Positions 29,886 through 42,059 of a stretch of 64,000 nucleotides of DNA are shown here, in pieces. A program made the translations under genes and the position numbers. Source of the DNA: Phaseolus vulgaris (Eukaryota > Streptophyta > Magnoliopsida > Fabales > Fabaceae); contig NC_023750.2 of assembly GCF_000499845.2 (NCBI RefSeq), forward strand, positions 25,982,643 to 26,046,642, given 5' to 3'. Numbering within the stretch: position 1 is the stretch's first letter; each line of letters starts with the position of its first letter. Under the pieces are notes generated by a model. It was not told where the DNA came from. It worked only from the letters and a program-made list of their open reading frames with translations, and ran no database searches.

Positions 29886-32479
29886 ATGGCTCGTACAAAG
29901 ACCACCGCGAATCCTCCTCCTTCGTCAAGAAACCCTCCATCCCAAGCGCATAACCTACCGCGAGCATCTGGTGCTCCCTCTTCCCAGGCTGAGAGGCCTG
30001 CAACCTCTCGTCCCAACCTTGCTCAGGCAACTCCACCAGTCGCCGGAGGAGCCTCCATTCCTACTCCAGACTACAAGAAACTCTACCCATGGGCCAACTC
30101 AACTTTGCTGAAGGAGACTTCTTCAGTAAATTCTGCTCTGGCGGTGCTTCGGTTGAAGAAAGGGGACGAACCCAACCTCTCGTTCCACAAGGAGCACGAC
30201 GACAAACTGATGGTGTTGCCTTGCCCTCCTGACGTGCCGATCTGCGCGGATGACAAGGGGAACAACGGCGAGTTGTTCTGCTTCGTGTACACTACCCTCT
30301 TCAAGAAGGTGAAACTCAAGCTTCCCTTCACCCGTTTTGAACGGGAACTATTAACTGAGCTCAACATCGCCGCCGCCCAGCTCCATCCCAACAGCTGGGC
30401 ATTCGTGCGGGCGTTCCAAATTATGTGCGCGCATTTGGGACTACCGGCCTCGGTAGACGTTTTCCTTTTCCTGTTCGAGGCCAAGAACCCTGGAGATCGC
30501 CCCTGGGTGAGCCTAAACGGAATTGCTGGGAGATCGATCCTTTCTATCTTCCAGCAGTCTTACAAGGATTGGAAGGGAAAGTTCGTCCAGGTGCGTCAAA
30601 ATGATCAAGACCCTTCGCTGCTCAACGGCTTTCCCTTGTACTGGTAAACAAGGGAAATAAGGACTCCAAGGAAAGCTTCAGAAGGCCAAGAAGTCCTGAC
30701 AACATGGGCGAGTTGGACAAGGACCTCTGCCTTTTCTGGAAGAGCGTGGCAACCGCCAACATCACCTTTCCCACCTCTGCAATAATCTCCTTCGAGTTCC
30801 TCGAGGGCCAACTCGAAGCTCACATAGGTTAGCACTTACCTCGACCTTTAGGTTTCGTCTTGTGCTGCATCTCTCTTATCTATTATTGGGCGTCCTGTTT
30901 GTTGCGCGCTAGACTTGGTTTTTATTTCCTGCACCATTTGTTTGTCTCATTTGCACACGTACTCATACATTTCACCTTTACCTCTGTGCTTACTTGTATA
31001 TTTTTGCACTGTGCAGATCTCATGCTGGGAAAAGGCAAATTGGCTGAATTGAGGGTGCTCGCCCGAACCCACAAACTGGCCTCGGGTTCTCAAACTGTGC
31101 CTAACTCGGTGGTGGAGATCGCCGCTGCTCAGGGCAGATCACCCCCTCAAGGCCCAGCTCCTCCAGAAGCACTGTCCGCCCCCCAACGAAAGAAGCTCGT
31201 CTTAAAGAAACCAAAGAGGAAAACTCCTCAAGTGATTCAAGAAGACGAGGATGAGGATGATGAGGCAACTGAGGACGGCCTCATTACCAAAAGGAGAAGG
31301 GTGGCACCTTCTTCACCACCTGCTCCACCTGCTCTCCCAACACCAACACCGCCTTCTCCCCCAGCTCCAACACCGCCAGTCCAAGCAGTACCCTTGGCAG
31401 CAGCACTTCCTGCGGTTGAGGCCAACGAGCCCAACTTCATGGAGAACCCTCCGAGCGCCTCCACTCCATTCGTATCTGCTGGAGAGGGTCCTCCTTCAAC
31501 CACCTCAATCGCTGAAGCTGCACCAGGTGGGGATGAAGGCGCTCATAACTCGCCAATAATCATTACCGAGTCCCCCACATCACCACCACGCCAGGAAGCC
31601 CAACCTCATCAACCAATTCAAGAGGGTGGTGGTGAGAGTCAGCACCAGGCTCCTCCAGCACCTCCACCAACAGCGGCTGCAAGCCTTCCCCTCGCGGTCA
31701 AAGGAATCTGGGGGCCCTTCACGGCTAAGCTCAAAATGATGGCAGAGGACCTCCCCTCTATCATAACCAAAGCTGTGGAGAGCTCCAACAAAAAACTTCA
31801 GGATGATATCTCCACGCTCGAAGAGGAGAATCGCCTGATAAGAATCGAGGCGGAGAAGCTGTCTTGCAACCTCATGATGACGGAGATCGACCACTCAAGG
31901 GTGGAGGATGCCATGAGTGCCGAGCTGAGGGTCGCACGCAAGGAGACCTCCGATCTACGCCAGAAACTGCACCTCCTAGCTCAAGAGAAGATCGAGCTGG
32001 AGAGTAAGCTGGTTCCCTACCGTCTCAAGGTGGCTGACTTGGAAGCATAAATAAAAGCGGATGCAGCCAAGGTAGAAAACCTTGAGAAAAGGTCGGTTGA
32101 TCGGGAGGTTCTCCTAGGAAAGGTCGAAAAGGAGAGAGATGACGCCGTGGCTGAGCTCGTCGAAGCCAGAGAGGAGAATGCAAAGATCGCTGCAGAGCTG
32201 GCCCAGGCGCGGGAGGAAAGCAAGAAGGTTGCTGAAGACCTCGCTCAGACTCGTAGGGAAACTGAAGAACTGAAGAAGCGAGCTGACGAGTTGAAGCAGC
32301 AAACCGAGGGGCTCAAGCAAAAAAATGAAGAGCTTGAGCTGAGCTCCGCCCAGGTCCTCACCGCTGGGTTCGACGCCGCCCTGGAGCAAGTTGCCTGCCA
32401 GTACCCCGAGCTCGACCTCTCCATGGTGTCTATATGTAACGAAGTGGTGGATGGGAAGATCGTTCCTTCTGAAGATTAG
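29886..32479 (+). pseudogene. Antisense gene of element 3, two coding exons, two small lesions
   Basis: Exon 1 29886-30827, intron 30828-31016 (GT at 30828, GTGCAG at 31016, 189 bp), exon 2 31017-32479. The intron is phase 1 and at the same place as in element 2 (HI then DLMLGK). Exon 1 starts MARTKTTANPPPS and has YPWANSTLL, PICADDKG, LKLPFTRFERELLTELNIAA, QLHPNSWAFVRAF, WVSLNGIAGR and GFPLYW. Exon 2 has a basic start, a long Pro-rich linker, a coiled coil and the end SICNEVVDGKIVPSED. Two lesions break it: a missing base after PLYW near 30645 (a stop results) and a TAA at 32048-32050. Everything else aligns over the full length. Function unknown. Confidence 0.85.
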
Positions 32480-34056
32480 CTGTTTCCCTCCATCACTCAT
32501 TGGCCTATCTTCTTTGCACAAACTTTGTAATAACTTTCCTTTTTTTCTTATGTATTTCGAACTGATACCACCTTATTATAAATTATTCTGCTTCTTCATA
32601 TGGTTTCTCTGTTTGCTTTGCCTCTTCTTGTAAAAACCGCTTAAACGAATTTAACTTAGCAATTCTGCGGGCGCAACTGTTTACTTACTGCTTCGAACTC
32701 GATCAAGCTATCAACTTTCGAACGATAACATTTTAACTACTTGTGAACTTTAAGGCAATGAACTTCAGCGCGAAACTACTTACTAAACAGCGAGTTTCAG
32801 TCCAACTGATAGTTTAAGACATAGTTCACCTGATCTACTCCATCAAAACGGGCCCTTACTCTTGCCATCGCCTGAATCTCCTCTGATCGCCATCGGGTCC
32901 CGGCGATGTAAGCCTCCTTTTGCCTTCATAACTTGGCTATTGTTCCCTCATCTGGGGGTAGAGGCGCCTTTCGGATCCTTCTCTACCTCCCTGAGTTTCA
33001 GAACAATAAGCCGGATAGCTAGGCGTTTTCTTCGAACCTACCTTAGCTATCCTTTCAACTTCTTCCACCCTCCACACCGTACCTGAACTCGTTCGAGACG
33101 AGGAGGATTTTATCTTGCCTGAACTCGCTCGAGACAAGAAGGTCTTTATCTTACCTGAACTCGCTCGACGGCGAGAAGGTCTTTATCTTGCCTGAACTCG
33201 CTCGACGGCGAGAAGGACTTTATCTGGCCTAAACTCGCTCGACGACGAGAAGGACTTTATCTCGCCTGAACTCGCTCGACGGCGAGAAGGACTTTATCTC
33301 GCCTGAACTCGCTCGACGACGAGAAGGACTTTATCTCGCCTGAACTCGCTCGACGGCGATAAGGACTTTATCTGATGCCTCTACTTTGCCCAGGGACTAC
33401 ATCTCCTCTTCCCTGGAAGCAGTGAGGACTTTTAACTTGCTCTCGCCTGCACTCGCACAAAGTCGAGGAGGACTTTAACTGGTGCCTCAACTTGCCCGGG
33501 GCGTACATCTCCTCCCCCGTGGATGCACTGAGGACTTTATCTCTTTCTCGCCTGCACTCGCTCGACGGCGAGGAGGTCTTTATCTCTTTGTCGCCTCAGG
33601 ACGCGCGAGGGCGTTGAGGTCTTTTCAACGTTGTTGGTGCCTCCGATCGCCGAAAGACGATGAGGACTTTTAACTTTAACTGATGCCGCCAATCGCCGAA
33701 AAGCGATGGGGTCTTTAAACTTTAACTGATGCCGTCAATCGTCGAAAAGCGATGGGGACTTTAAACTTTAACTGATGCCGCCAATCGCCGAAAAGCGATG
33801 GGGACTTAAAACTTTTAGAAAGCATGCAACATAACTTCAAACTCGCCTTAAATCACATACGAGTGACAAGGTCTTTTTTCAAAACTTTCGTAACAACAAC
33901 AAGCATGCAATCTAAAACACTTTAAACTTTGAAAAACTCTTCTTTATTGGGTAGCCTCATTAAAAACCCTCCTTAGGGAAAAAAGAGTGCCCCCTTCAAA
34001 CTGTTTTAACAGAAAGCTTGCAAAACTCTTTGTGTTTGTTTTTACTTACAAAGCTT
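32480..34056 (+). repeat. Spacer of element 3 with two tandem arrays
   Basis: Non-coding. At about 33070-33380 there are seven or eight units of 40-41 bp with CCTGAACTCGCTCGACG, CGAGAAGGACTTTATCT. At about 33640-33815 there are four units of about 46 bp with TGATGCCGCCAATCGCCGA and AAGCGATGGGGACTTT. Bases 33930-34000 (TTGGGTAGCCTCATTAAAAA, CCTCCTTAGGGAAAAAAG) match the post-pol spacer of element 2. Confidence 0.8.
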
Positions 34057-35095
34057 TTAACTGTAATATAACTTGAGGTGCGTGGCGTTCCAAGTGCGAG
34101 GAATCGCCCCTCCTTCCAATGTTTCTAAGCGGTAGGCGCCGTTCCCGAGCACCTCGGTTATCCTGAACGGTCCCGTCCACTTAGGCGACAAGTTGTTCTC
34201 CATCTCGTACTGGTGGGCCTTCCTCATCACTAGGTCGCCTTCTTTAAACTGCCTTGGCATCACCTTTGAGTTATACCTTCGTTCAATCCTTCTTTTCACT
34301 GCCTCAACCTTTACTCTCGCCTCTTCCCTGACCTCATCCAGCAAATCCAGATTCAGCCTTCTTTCCTCATTCGAGTCTTCCGCTACAAAGTTCTGGAATC
34401 TCAGCGAGCTCTCCTGGATTTCCACTGGAATCATTGCGTCGCATCCATAGACCAAGCTAAACGGGGTCTCATGGGTTCCTGACTGCTCGGTGGTGTGGTA
34501 CGCCAAAACTATACGGGGTACCTCCTCAGCCCACGATCCCTTGGCTTTCTCTAGTCTTCTCTTCAAGCCACATAGCAATACCCGATTGGCGGACTCTACT
34601 TGGCCATTTGTCTGAGGGTGCTCGACGGATGCAAATACTTGTTGAATTCCCACCCCTTCGCACAGCTTTTTCAACAGGTGACTTGCAAACTGAGTCCCGT
34701 TGTCCGACACCAGGCGCTTAGGCACACCAAACCGGCATACGATGTTCTTCCATACAAAGCTTTCGATCTTGTGTGCGGTGATCTGGGCCACTGGTTCTGC
34801 TTCGATCCACTTGGTGAAATATTCAATTGCCACCACCAAGTACTTCATCTGCCTGATCGCCAATGGGAAAGGTCCCAGAATGTCGATCCCCCACGTATGA
34901 AACGGCCAAGGGCTGTAAATCGACTTCAACTCCTCGGGAGGCGCTTTGTGCCAATCGGCGTGCTGCTGACATTGCTTGCAACACTGTGCATACTTCTTGC
35001 AGTCCTCCCTCATTGTTGGCCAGTAGTAACCTGCACGGAGGGTTCTTGCGGCCAAAGCTCGACCCCCGACGTGACTTCCGCATATCCCTTCATGG
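34057..35095 (-). pseudogene. pol: Integrase of element 3, N-terminus fused out of frame to RT
   Basis: Read leftwards. The HHCC zinc domain (HEGICGSHVGG ... CKQCQQHADWH), the three catalytic acids (WGIDILGPF, VSDNGTQFAS, HPQTNGQVESANR) and the C-terminal GPF module (EGDLVMRKAHQY, KWTGPFRITE) are all present, ending THLKLYYS. The open frame starts artificially at 35142 in RT sequence. The natural upstream part, including both RNase H domains, is deleted, so it cannot be made as part of a normal pol. Closest to the integrase of element 2. Confidence 0.88.
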
Positions 35096-37814
35096 CCCCC
35101 GCGTTCTTCAGCCCAAAGGGCATCACCTTGTAGCAGTAGCACGATCTCTCGGTCATGAAGGCGGTCTTCTCTTCATCCATGGGATGCATCATTATCTGAT
35201 TGTACCCCGAGAAGGCGTCTAGGAAGCTCAGCAACTTGCACCCTGCAGCACTGTCGACCAGGGCGTCTATGCTTGGCAAAGGATACGAATCCTTTGGGCA
35301 AGCCTTGTTCAGATCAGTGAAATCGACGCACATGCGCCACTTCCCATTGCTTTTCTTCACCAGCACGACATTGGCCAGCCACTCAGGGTACTGGACTTCC
35401 CTGATATGGCCTGCAGCGAGGAGCTTCTGTGTTTCATCCCTGATCACCTGCCTTCTCTCCTCGTTGAACTTCCTTTTTCTCTGTCGCACTGGTCTGACCT
35501 GGTTGTCCATTGCTAGATGGTGGCAGAAGAAGTCGGGGTCGATTCCCGGCATGTCTGAAGCAGACCATGCAAAAGCATCCGGATGCCGCTCTATCACCTT
35601 GGCGATCTGGTCTTGGAGCTCAGCCTCCAAGGATCTTCCCAACTTGAAGATCTTTCCCCCGATCTCCCTTTCGAGCCATTCCTTGACGGTTTTGGGTCTA
35701 GCTTCCCTGGCGATCACCGCCCTGGCGATTCCCAGCTCCCTCGCTTCCTCTGGGCGGTTCCTCGCCTCTTCTTCCCGCTCGGCGTTCTCTCCCTCAGCCT
35801 CAGCATCCATCATGGCGACGTCGCCCCCGGCGGCCACCTCCATCGCTGCACCCACAACTCGCCACTCTGTTGGCTTGGGCTTCACACCGGGAGGCGGCGT
35901 CGTCGTGATGTAACTGACTGACCTCTTATTCTTGAGGCTATTCTCATAGCATTTCTTCACCTCCTTCTGGTCAGATTTGATGGTGATCACCACCCCTTCC
36001 ATCGATGGCAACTTCACCTTCATGTGCCTGGTTGAAGGCACAGCTCCTATTCTGTTGAGCGTTGGTCTTCCCAACAGAATGTTGTATGCTGAGGGAGCAT
36101 TCACGACGAGGTACTTGATTTTCTCCGTCCTCGAGCCCGCCTCATCCGTGAATGTAGTTCTTAACTCTATATACCCCCTGACCTCCACCTGATCGCCAGC
36201 AAAACCATACAAGCACCCTCCATAGGGCCTCAGCTGGTCAAGGGGCAACTGCAGCTGTGTGAAAGTCGGCCAGAACATTACATCTGTCGAGCTTCCTTGG
36301 TCCACCAGAACCCTGTGGACCTTCCTTCCCGCCGTAACAAGCGAGATGACTATTGGATCGTTGTCATGAGGCACAACGTCCCTGAGATCTTCCCTTGTGA
36401 ACGTGATGTCCACATCTGGCGAGTGGTCCTCGAACATGTCCACTGTCATCATAGACCTCGCATACTTCTTCCTCTGCGACACGGTGCATCCACCACCCGA
36501 GAAACCTTCCGCGATGGTGTGGATCTCTCCGTGAGTGGGCATTTCGTGCTGCTGAGCCTCACCACCCGCCGGCTGGGAGCTCGACGCGCCCCCCGTCCTT
36601 CTGTCCAGCAGGTAATCATTTAGGAATCCGCTCTTGACCAGGTCGTCGAGCTGGTATCCTAATGCCAAGCATGAGTCCACGGTGTGGCCAAAACCCTGGT
36701 GGAATTCGCACCAGGCGTCTGGCTTTGGTCCCAACACCTTGTCGCCCACCTTCTCGGGTGCCTTGAGCCTGACTGCTATGTTGGGGATGGCGATCAGGTC
36801 CGCCAGCCCCATGACAAACTTATGCTTTGGCGAGCGATTGTACTCCCTGGGGCACCCTGGGCCCCTGCCCTTGTTTTTCCTTGGATCATAAGGATGGCGG
36901 GTCCTTTGATCCCTCTTGGCCGCCGCTGTCTCCAGCACCCTCTGTGGCTGGATCCTGGTTTGGGCACGTGGCCTAGCGGGGGCCACGCTCCCTCTCTTCT
37001 CGGCGACCTCACTTTCATCGGCGATGTGGGCCACCGCAAGTCGCCTAACCTCAGCAAACGTGGCGGGGTGAGCCCTGATCAGCGCCTCGCAGAAAGGTCC
37101 CGGCAGTACGCCCTTTTTGAAGGCGTAGACCAACATCTCTTCGTCCTTGGCCGGCGAGCGGACCATCTGCGCCCCAAAACGATTCAAGTAGTCCCTGAGG
37201 GACTCTCCCTGGTACTGCCTTATGTCGAACAGATCATAAGACACCCTAGGCGGCGCCTTGTTCACTATGTACTGCTCGACGAAAAGCTTCGAAAACTGCT
37301 GGAAATTGGTTATGTGACCGGTAGGCAGGCTCACAAACCATTCCAGTGCTGTTCCCTGGAGCGTGCTCACAAACATCTTGCAATACACAGCATCCGAGCC
37401 TCCTAACAGCATCATCTGCGTGTGGAACGTGGTGAGATGTGCCTCAGGATCCTCCACGCCGGTGAAAATAGCCTTCACGGGTACCAGACTCGCAGGGATA
37501 GGCGTGTCTGTGATCGCCTGAGCAAATGGCATGGGGAAGACGTGAGGCGGCGTGGACGGTGCGACCTCTTCAGCGAGTGGGCGCCCTCTCTGCTCCTGAA
37601 GAGCTTGGCGCAATTCCTCAGTCACTTTGCTGAGCTCTTCATTCCTGGCCTGAGAGGCAACCAGGTCCTCATGCATCCTTGCCTGCTCTATGCGCGAGGC
37701 TTCCACATTCGCCTGCAGCGCACGCATGATCTCCACCATCTGCGCCATAGTCATGGCGCCTTCAGCAGCAACTGGCGCAACTGGACTTGAACGGTTGCTT
37801 CTCATCTTTCTCAT
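35096..37814 (-). pseudogene. gag-pol: Gag-protease-RT of element 3, truncated in RT
   Basis: An open frame of 934 codons from MRKMRSNRSS at 37814. Residues 20-90 are helical, then the gag core (VEDPEAHLTTFHTQM, LEWFVSLPTGH, YDLFDIRQYQGESLRDYLNRFG), a knuckle-like CEFHQGFGHTVDSC, protease (VLVDQGSSTDVMFW, LGRPTLNRIGA) and RT up to PFGLKNAGA. Here the gag-protease-RT junction has no stop codon, unlike element 2. RT is cut before the YVDD motif at about 35095 and joined to integrase in another frame, which adds about 25 unrelated residues. The loss is about 1.7 kb relative to element 2. Confidence 0.9.
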
Positions 37815-38294
37815 GAAAACTTAGCAGATCACAACGAGCGACGAACAAAACCTCCTTTAGCAACGATCGATCCAGCAATCAATCGATCAGAACTTCGCAA
37901 ACTCCAGAGAACTTCAAGAACGCAACCTCAACAACAAAAACCTTCGCAGAAACTTGCACCTTCACCACAAACCACCGCTTCTCCACCAAAACCTCTGATT
38001 CACCGATCAAAAATCCGAACAAACGTCGAAGCTTCGATTTCACCGATTAAAACTCGCGTAAACAGCGAAAAACCTCACCTCACCGAACAAGAACTTACAC
38101 AAACGGGGAAAAACCTCAACTCTCCGAACAAAACCTCGAACGAACGGTGAAAAACACGAATCTACCGAACAAAGCTTGAATGAACGGCGGAAAATGGTTG
38201 CACCAGCACACAACCACACAGAAACTGCAGAAACTCCAAGAACTCACGTTGTGGATGGGAATAGGTTTTACACGGCCCCACGGTGGGCGCCTGA
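37815..38294 (-). other. Leader with short repeats and primer-binding site, element 3
   Basis: Untranslated leader with imperfect units of about 36-40 bp built on AAAAACCTCACCTCACCGAAC-type words (about 38030-38200). The PBS on minus, GGCGCCCACCGTGGGGCC, lies at 38273-38291, three bases from the LTR end. Confidence 0.75.
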
Positions 38295-39185
38295 TGATCC
38301 TGCCTGTTGACCAAGACGCAAGAACCTTGCCTCGTCAAGTCTGTATCGACTCTGCGCCGTGTTAGCTTCGGTCCTTCGCCTTGATTCACCTCAAGAACCT
38401 GCAAAAGACAGAACGGCGCCGCTGCGGCCGATCACGCTCCGACGCCCAAGTCAGCGACTGAACCACCAAAATACTAAGAGAAAACTAAGAACAGGAACCG
38501 TGCAAAATTCTCTCTCAGCGTACTCAAGTTCTTGCAAGCGTAAAAGAAGTAATCTTATATACCTGTGCACTTTCTCTCTCCTGACAGTTACACATCTGGA
38601 CACGTGGCTCGCATCCAGCTGTACACGTGTCACCATCTGGAGCATCCTTGACTTGGGCGCCACTTCTTACTCTTCAGGCTTTTGGCTAAGTTACTTATGC
38701 ATGAAACAACTCAGCGCATAGCTGCCTTGGAGCGTGATCTCTTCTGCGTGGCGAGTACGGGTGCCTTCATACACACCTTCCCTGTGGTCTCGCCGGCCGC
38801 CTTCATGATCTACTTCACTTGCTTCATCGTGCATGTTCAGGTAAGCTGTTCCCCGACCTCAACCTCTGGCTAGCTAGGGAATGACCACCTGACGACTTCA
38901 TCCTCTGCTTCGAAAGCCTGGAATAAGCCTCCCTGATCCTTTGGCGATGTCCTCCTTTCGGCGATCTCTGATCACTTGGTCGTCTGGGTTCGCATCCGGC
39001 GACTTCATCACAAACCTGGTGACTGCCGGTTTAGGTATGCTAGAGATCGGAGCACGCCAACTTAATAACTGGCGACTACACGAGCCCCCCGACTTCCTTC
39101 CCTTCTGCCAGCCATGAGCCCTGCTTAACACGCTTACATAATAGCTTGCTGCCACGTCATCACTTCCGACTACCTGGGCAGTACA
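38295..39185 (-). repeat. 5' LTR of element 3, family A
   Basis: On plus from TGATCCTGCCTG to GGGCAGTACA, 891 bp. It matches the 3' LTR at 28358-29285 with few substitutions and one missing block of about 37 bp near 38555. Confidence 0.92.
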
Positions 39186-39190
39186 ATTAC

Positions 39191-39678
39191 AGTTTCTGTT
39201 TCGAGCGTTTAAGGTACTATAAATGCTCTCAATCAGTTTAAACGTCTTAAATACGCTACGTTTTATAATTAAATGCGCTTTAAGGCGCTTTGAATGCGGG
39301 AATAGCTTAAATAGCGCCTTGAATGTTGGAAATGGGGTTCGAACTTTTGGCTAATTTTCCAGATACACTCTAGTTGCTTGCTCGAGCCTTGAGGTTACGC
39401 GCAAGGGACTAGGGAAGGATTTTGGCCAGAACGAGAAAATATACACTAGACACAGTTCCTTTTTACCACCTTCAGAGTGCCGTACACGGTGCTCCGATAC
39501 GGAGGTGCAGAGTTTTTGGTGTTTCTTGCTGGCTGACTTGAGCGTCGGAGTGCAAACGGCCGCTAGGGCGCCCTTTTGTCCTTCTTTGCAGGAATCCACA
39601 GGATAACCATTGGGAAGGAGTCCCTAGCTGACGGTTAAGGTCGCGCACGAAGACGTCCCAGGTCAACCGGACAGAGCA
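39191..39678 (+). repeat. Solo LTR, family B, right part
   Basis: Continues the LTR of 27661-28357 after the target duplication of element 3. It has AGTTTCTGTTTCGAGCG at the start, the phrase TTGAGCGTCGGAGTGCAAACG near 39537, and ends CCGGACAGAGCA. Confidence 0.8.
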
Positions 39679-40501
39679 AAACGTCTAAAGCATTTAAAGC
39701 GTCTTAAAGCGCATTTAAAGCGTCTTAAAGAGCATTTAAGGCGTTTAAAAACGTTCAACGCGTTTAAAACGTTCAAAGAATTTAAAGCGCTTAAAGTGCT
39801 TTAAAGCGTTTGAAACGCAAACTGAATAAAAACGTACCTTAGCACTTATATACCTTGATGTTTCAATGCTTACTGCCACGTGTTCCTCTGACTTGATCGC
39901 TATTCTACGTGGAGGGCCTTATAGCGTCGTAACCCAACTTAGGGATATTCCATCGTGTAAGTCCTCCTTCCTCGAAGTGCATCTGGCGCAAGTGGTGACT
40001 TTCTGGGTGCCAACTCATGCGCCCCAACCTCTAGTTACTTCCCCTGGGAGTGTATCTACCTTCCTCTCGTACCACGTACATGGTTCGCCCCTGGGCGTGC
40101 CCCTCTCATGGGTCGTATCTGTCCCAGGGGTCTCCTAGAGGTGGCGTGAGTACTTCACAAATCAGGTTACTCCTCACTGGTACTGGGAATATGGCCTTGA
40201 AGCCACCTTTCTCTTCTCTTTATTACTATTCTGAGGTACTGAGGCCCCACGTGGTGTCGCCCCCTCCACGGTCTTTCCTATCCGTGGGTATCGGAGGGTG
40301 ACACCGTCGACGTCTTAACCTGGCGACGCCTTAACCTAGCGACGCCTACATCTGGCGACGCTTTAACCTGGCGACGCATACACCTGGTGACGCCTTAAGC
40401 GGTCAACCTGTTGACTTTCTTCCCTGGGCTCCCTGGATGGTTCCCACCATATGTTTGACTTTGACTTTGACTTTGGTCAACGCCCGGGGACGGGACGGTA
40501 C
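39679..40501 (-). repeat. Outer part of element 5 5' LTR
   Basis: Reverse complement of the LTR at 13904-14653. On minus it begins at 40501 with TGTACCGTCCCGTCCCC, has GTCAAA repeats, GGCGTCGCC words, a hairpin copy (40253-40305) and ends in a tract of TTTAAA/GCGTTT words (39680-39810). It continues at 27660. The right flank is unique DNA, so this is the outer edge of element 5. Confidence 0.8.
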
Positions 40502-40832
40502 AGGACTCAAGCCCCTTTTATAACTACTCTTGTGACAACTTTCTCTCATGAGAATCTTATCTCTACTGAAAGCACAATATATTATCAAAAAAACCACCTA
40601 CTAACAGGGCACCACTTCAGGTGCTCACAGCAGGAAAATATTTTGTTTTACATGGGCACCCTTATTGACAATGCTTCCCTTACTTAACAACTTTATCTTT
40701 TCAACCAACCACTGTATGCATGTATTTACGTATCTTAACAACCACACACACTTATCTATTAGGTTAAAAAAATATTCTGTTAATAACCTTATTTTAATAT
40801 ATAATAAAAATATTATTCTCAACAACTATTAA
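40502..40832. other. Unclassified AT-rich flank
   Basis: About 330 bp between element 5 and element 4. No open frame of note, no LTR homology seen. With 47570-47757 it may be the pre-insertion DNA of this stretch. Confidence 0.5.
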
Positions 40833-42059
40833 TGTACCGTCCCGTATCCGGGCGTTGACTAAGTCAAGGTCAAAGTCAACACCAGGAGTCAAGGTCAACA
40901 CAAGGCGTTGCCTAGGTGAAGAGACGCCAAATGCCAGCGTCGCCAAGAAGAAGCGTCGCCAAGGCAAGGCGTCGCCTAGGTGAAGGCGTCGCCCAACCAG
41001 GGCGTCGCCAGATCAAATATTACTAAGGCAAGGCAATCACAGTGTAGTTCCCCGATATCCATGGGTAGGAAATACCATGGAGGAAGCGACGCCGTGGGAA
41101 GGCCTCAGGTCCCGATGATCCGGGAGAGTGATAAAGAGAAGAGAAAGGTGGCTTCAAGGCCATAGTAACAACACCAGTGTAGGGCAGCCTGACTCGTGAA
41201 GTACCCGTGCCGCCCCAGAGACGCCTTTGGGATAGATACGACTCAAGAGGAAGGTCACGCCCAGGGTAGCCGGGTGCAGGGTACGAGAGGAAGGCAGATA
41301 CGCTCTCAAAGTGAGTGACTAGATGATTGGGGGCATGAGTTGGCACCCAAAAAGTCACCACTTGCGCAGTAGCACTCCCAGGCAGGAGGACTCACACGTA
41401 GAAACGTCCCCAGATGGGCAGAAACGCCCCCAGATGGGGTCATGGCGTCGTGAGGCCCTCCACGCGTACGACAGCCAGGTCAGAATAGAAACACCCTTTA
41501 GTCAGGTACCAGGTAATTAAAGTCATTCGATACAGTTTCTGTTTCGAGCGTTTCAGGTACTATAAAGGCTCCCAAGCGTTTCAACGTCTTAAATGCGCTA
41601 CGTTTTCTAATTAGACGCCTTAATTAAGTGCGTTACATTTTATATTAAAAGCGCTTTAAGGCGCTTTAAATGCTTGGGTAGTTTAAATAGTGTTGGGAAT
41701 GTTGGGAACGGGGTTCGAAGTTTTGGCAAATTTTCCCAGAATACAGTCTAGTTGCTTGCTCGAAGTCGTGAGGCTACGCACAAGGGACTGGAAAAGAGGT
41801 TGTTTGCCAGAGCAAGAATATACACACAATACACAGTTCTTTTTACCACCTTCAGAGTGCCATACGCGGTGCTCAGATACGGAGGAGCACAGTTTTGGTG
41901 TTTCTTGCTGGCTGACTTGAGCGTCGAAGTGCAAACGGCCGCTAGGGCGCCCTTTTGTCCTCTTTTTGCAGGAATCCACAGGTAACCAGTGGGAAGGAGT
42001 CCCTAGCCGACGGTTGAGGGGTCGCGCACAAAGACGTCACAGGTCAACCGTACGGAACA
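40833..42059 (+). repeat. 5' LTR of element 4, family B
   Basis: From TGTACCGTCCCGTATCC to GTACGGAACA, 1227 bp. Near the start are GTCAAGGTCAAAGTC repeats and six or so GGCGTCGCC-like words, then a hairpin copy (41047-41086). TATAAAG at 41561-41567 is a possible TATA box. Confidence 0.92.
40856..40900 (-). promoter_or_regulatory. TTGAC repeats (W-box-like) at start of family B U3
   Basis: On minus this reads TTGACCTTGACT and similar words; several TTGAC(C/T) cores lie within about 45 bp. The same cluster is found at 12870, 13925, 27685, 40465, 46575 and 62095. TTGAC(C/T) is the core bound by plant WRKY factors. That the element responds to them is inference. Confidence 0.4.

Larger units (their letters stand above)
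28358..39185 (-). mobile_element. Element 3: Tat-type Ty3/gypsy, internally deleted
   Basis: Minus-strand element with the order, from the right: LTR, PBS, gag-protease-RT, integrase, repeat spacer, antisense gene on plus, LTR. It sits inside a family B LTR: removal of 28358-39185 restores a continuous LTR sequence. The flanks are AATAC (28353-28357) and ATTAC (39186-39190), a 5-bp target duplication with one later change. About 1.7 kb between RT and integrase is missing relative to element 2. Confidence 0.92.

Noticed and set aside
30860..32050. Independent host gene on plus inside element 3
   Set aside because: It is exon 2 of the antisense gene; the same gene recurs at the same place in other elements.
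40900..41010. Spaced short repeats that could suggest a CRISPR array
   Set aside because: Repeats are only 9 bp, spacing is irregular, and the context is a plant LTR.
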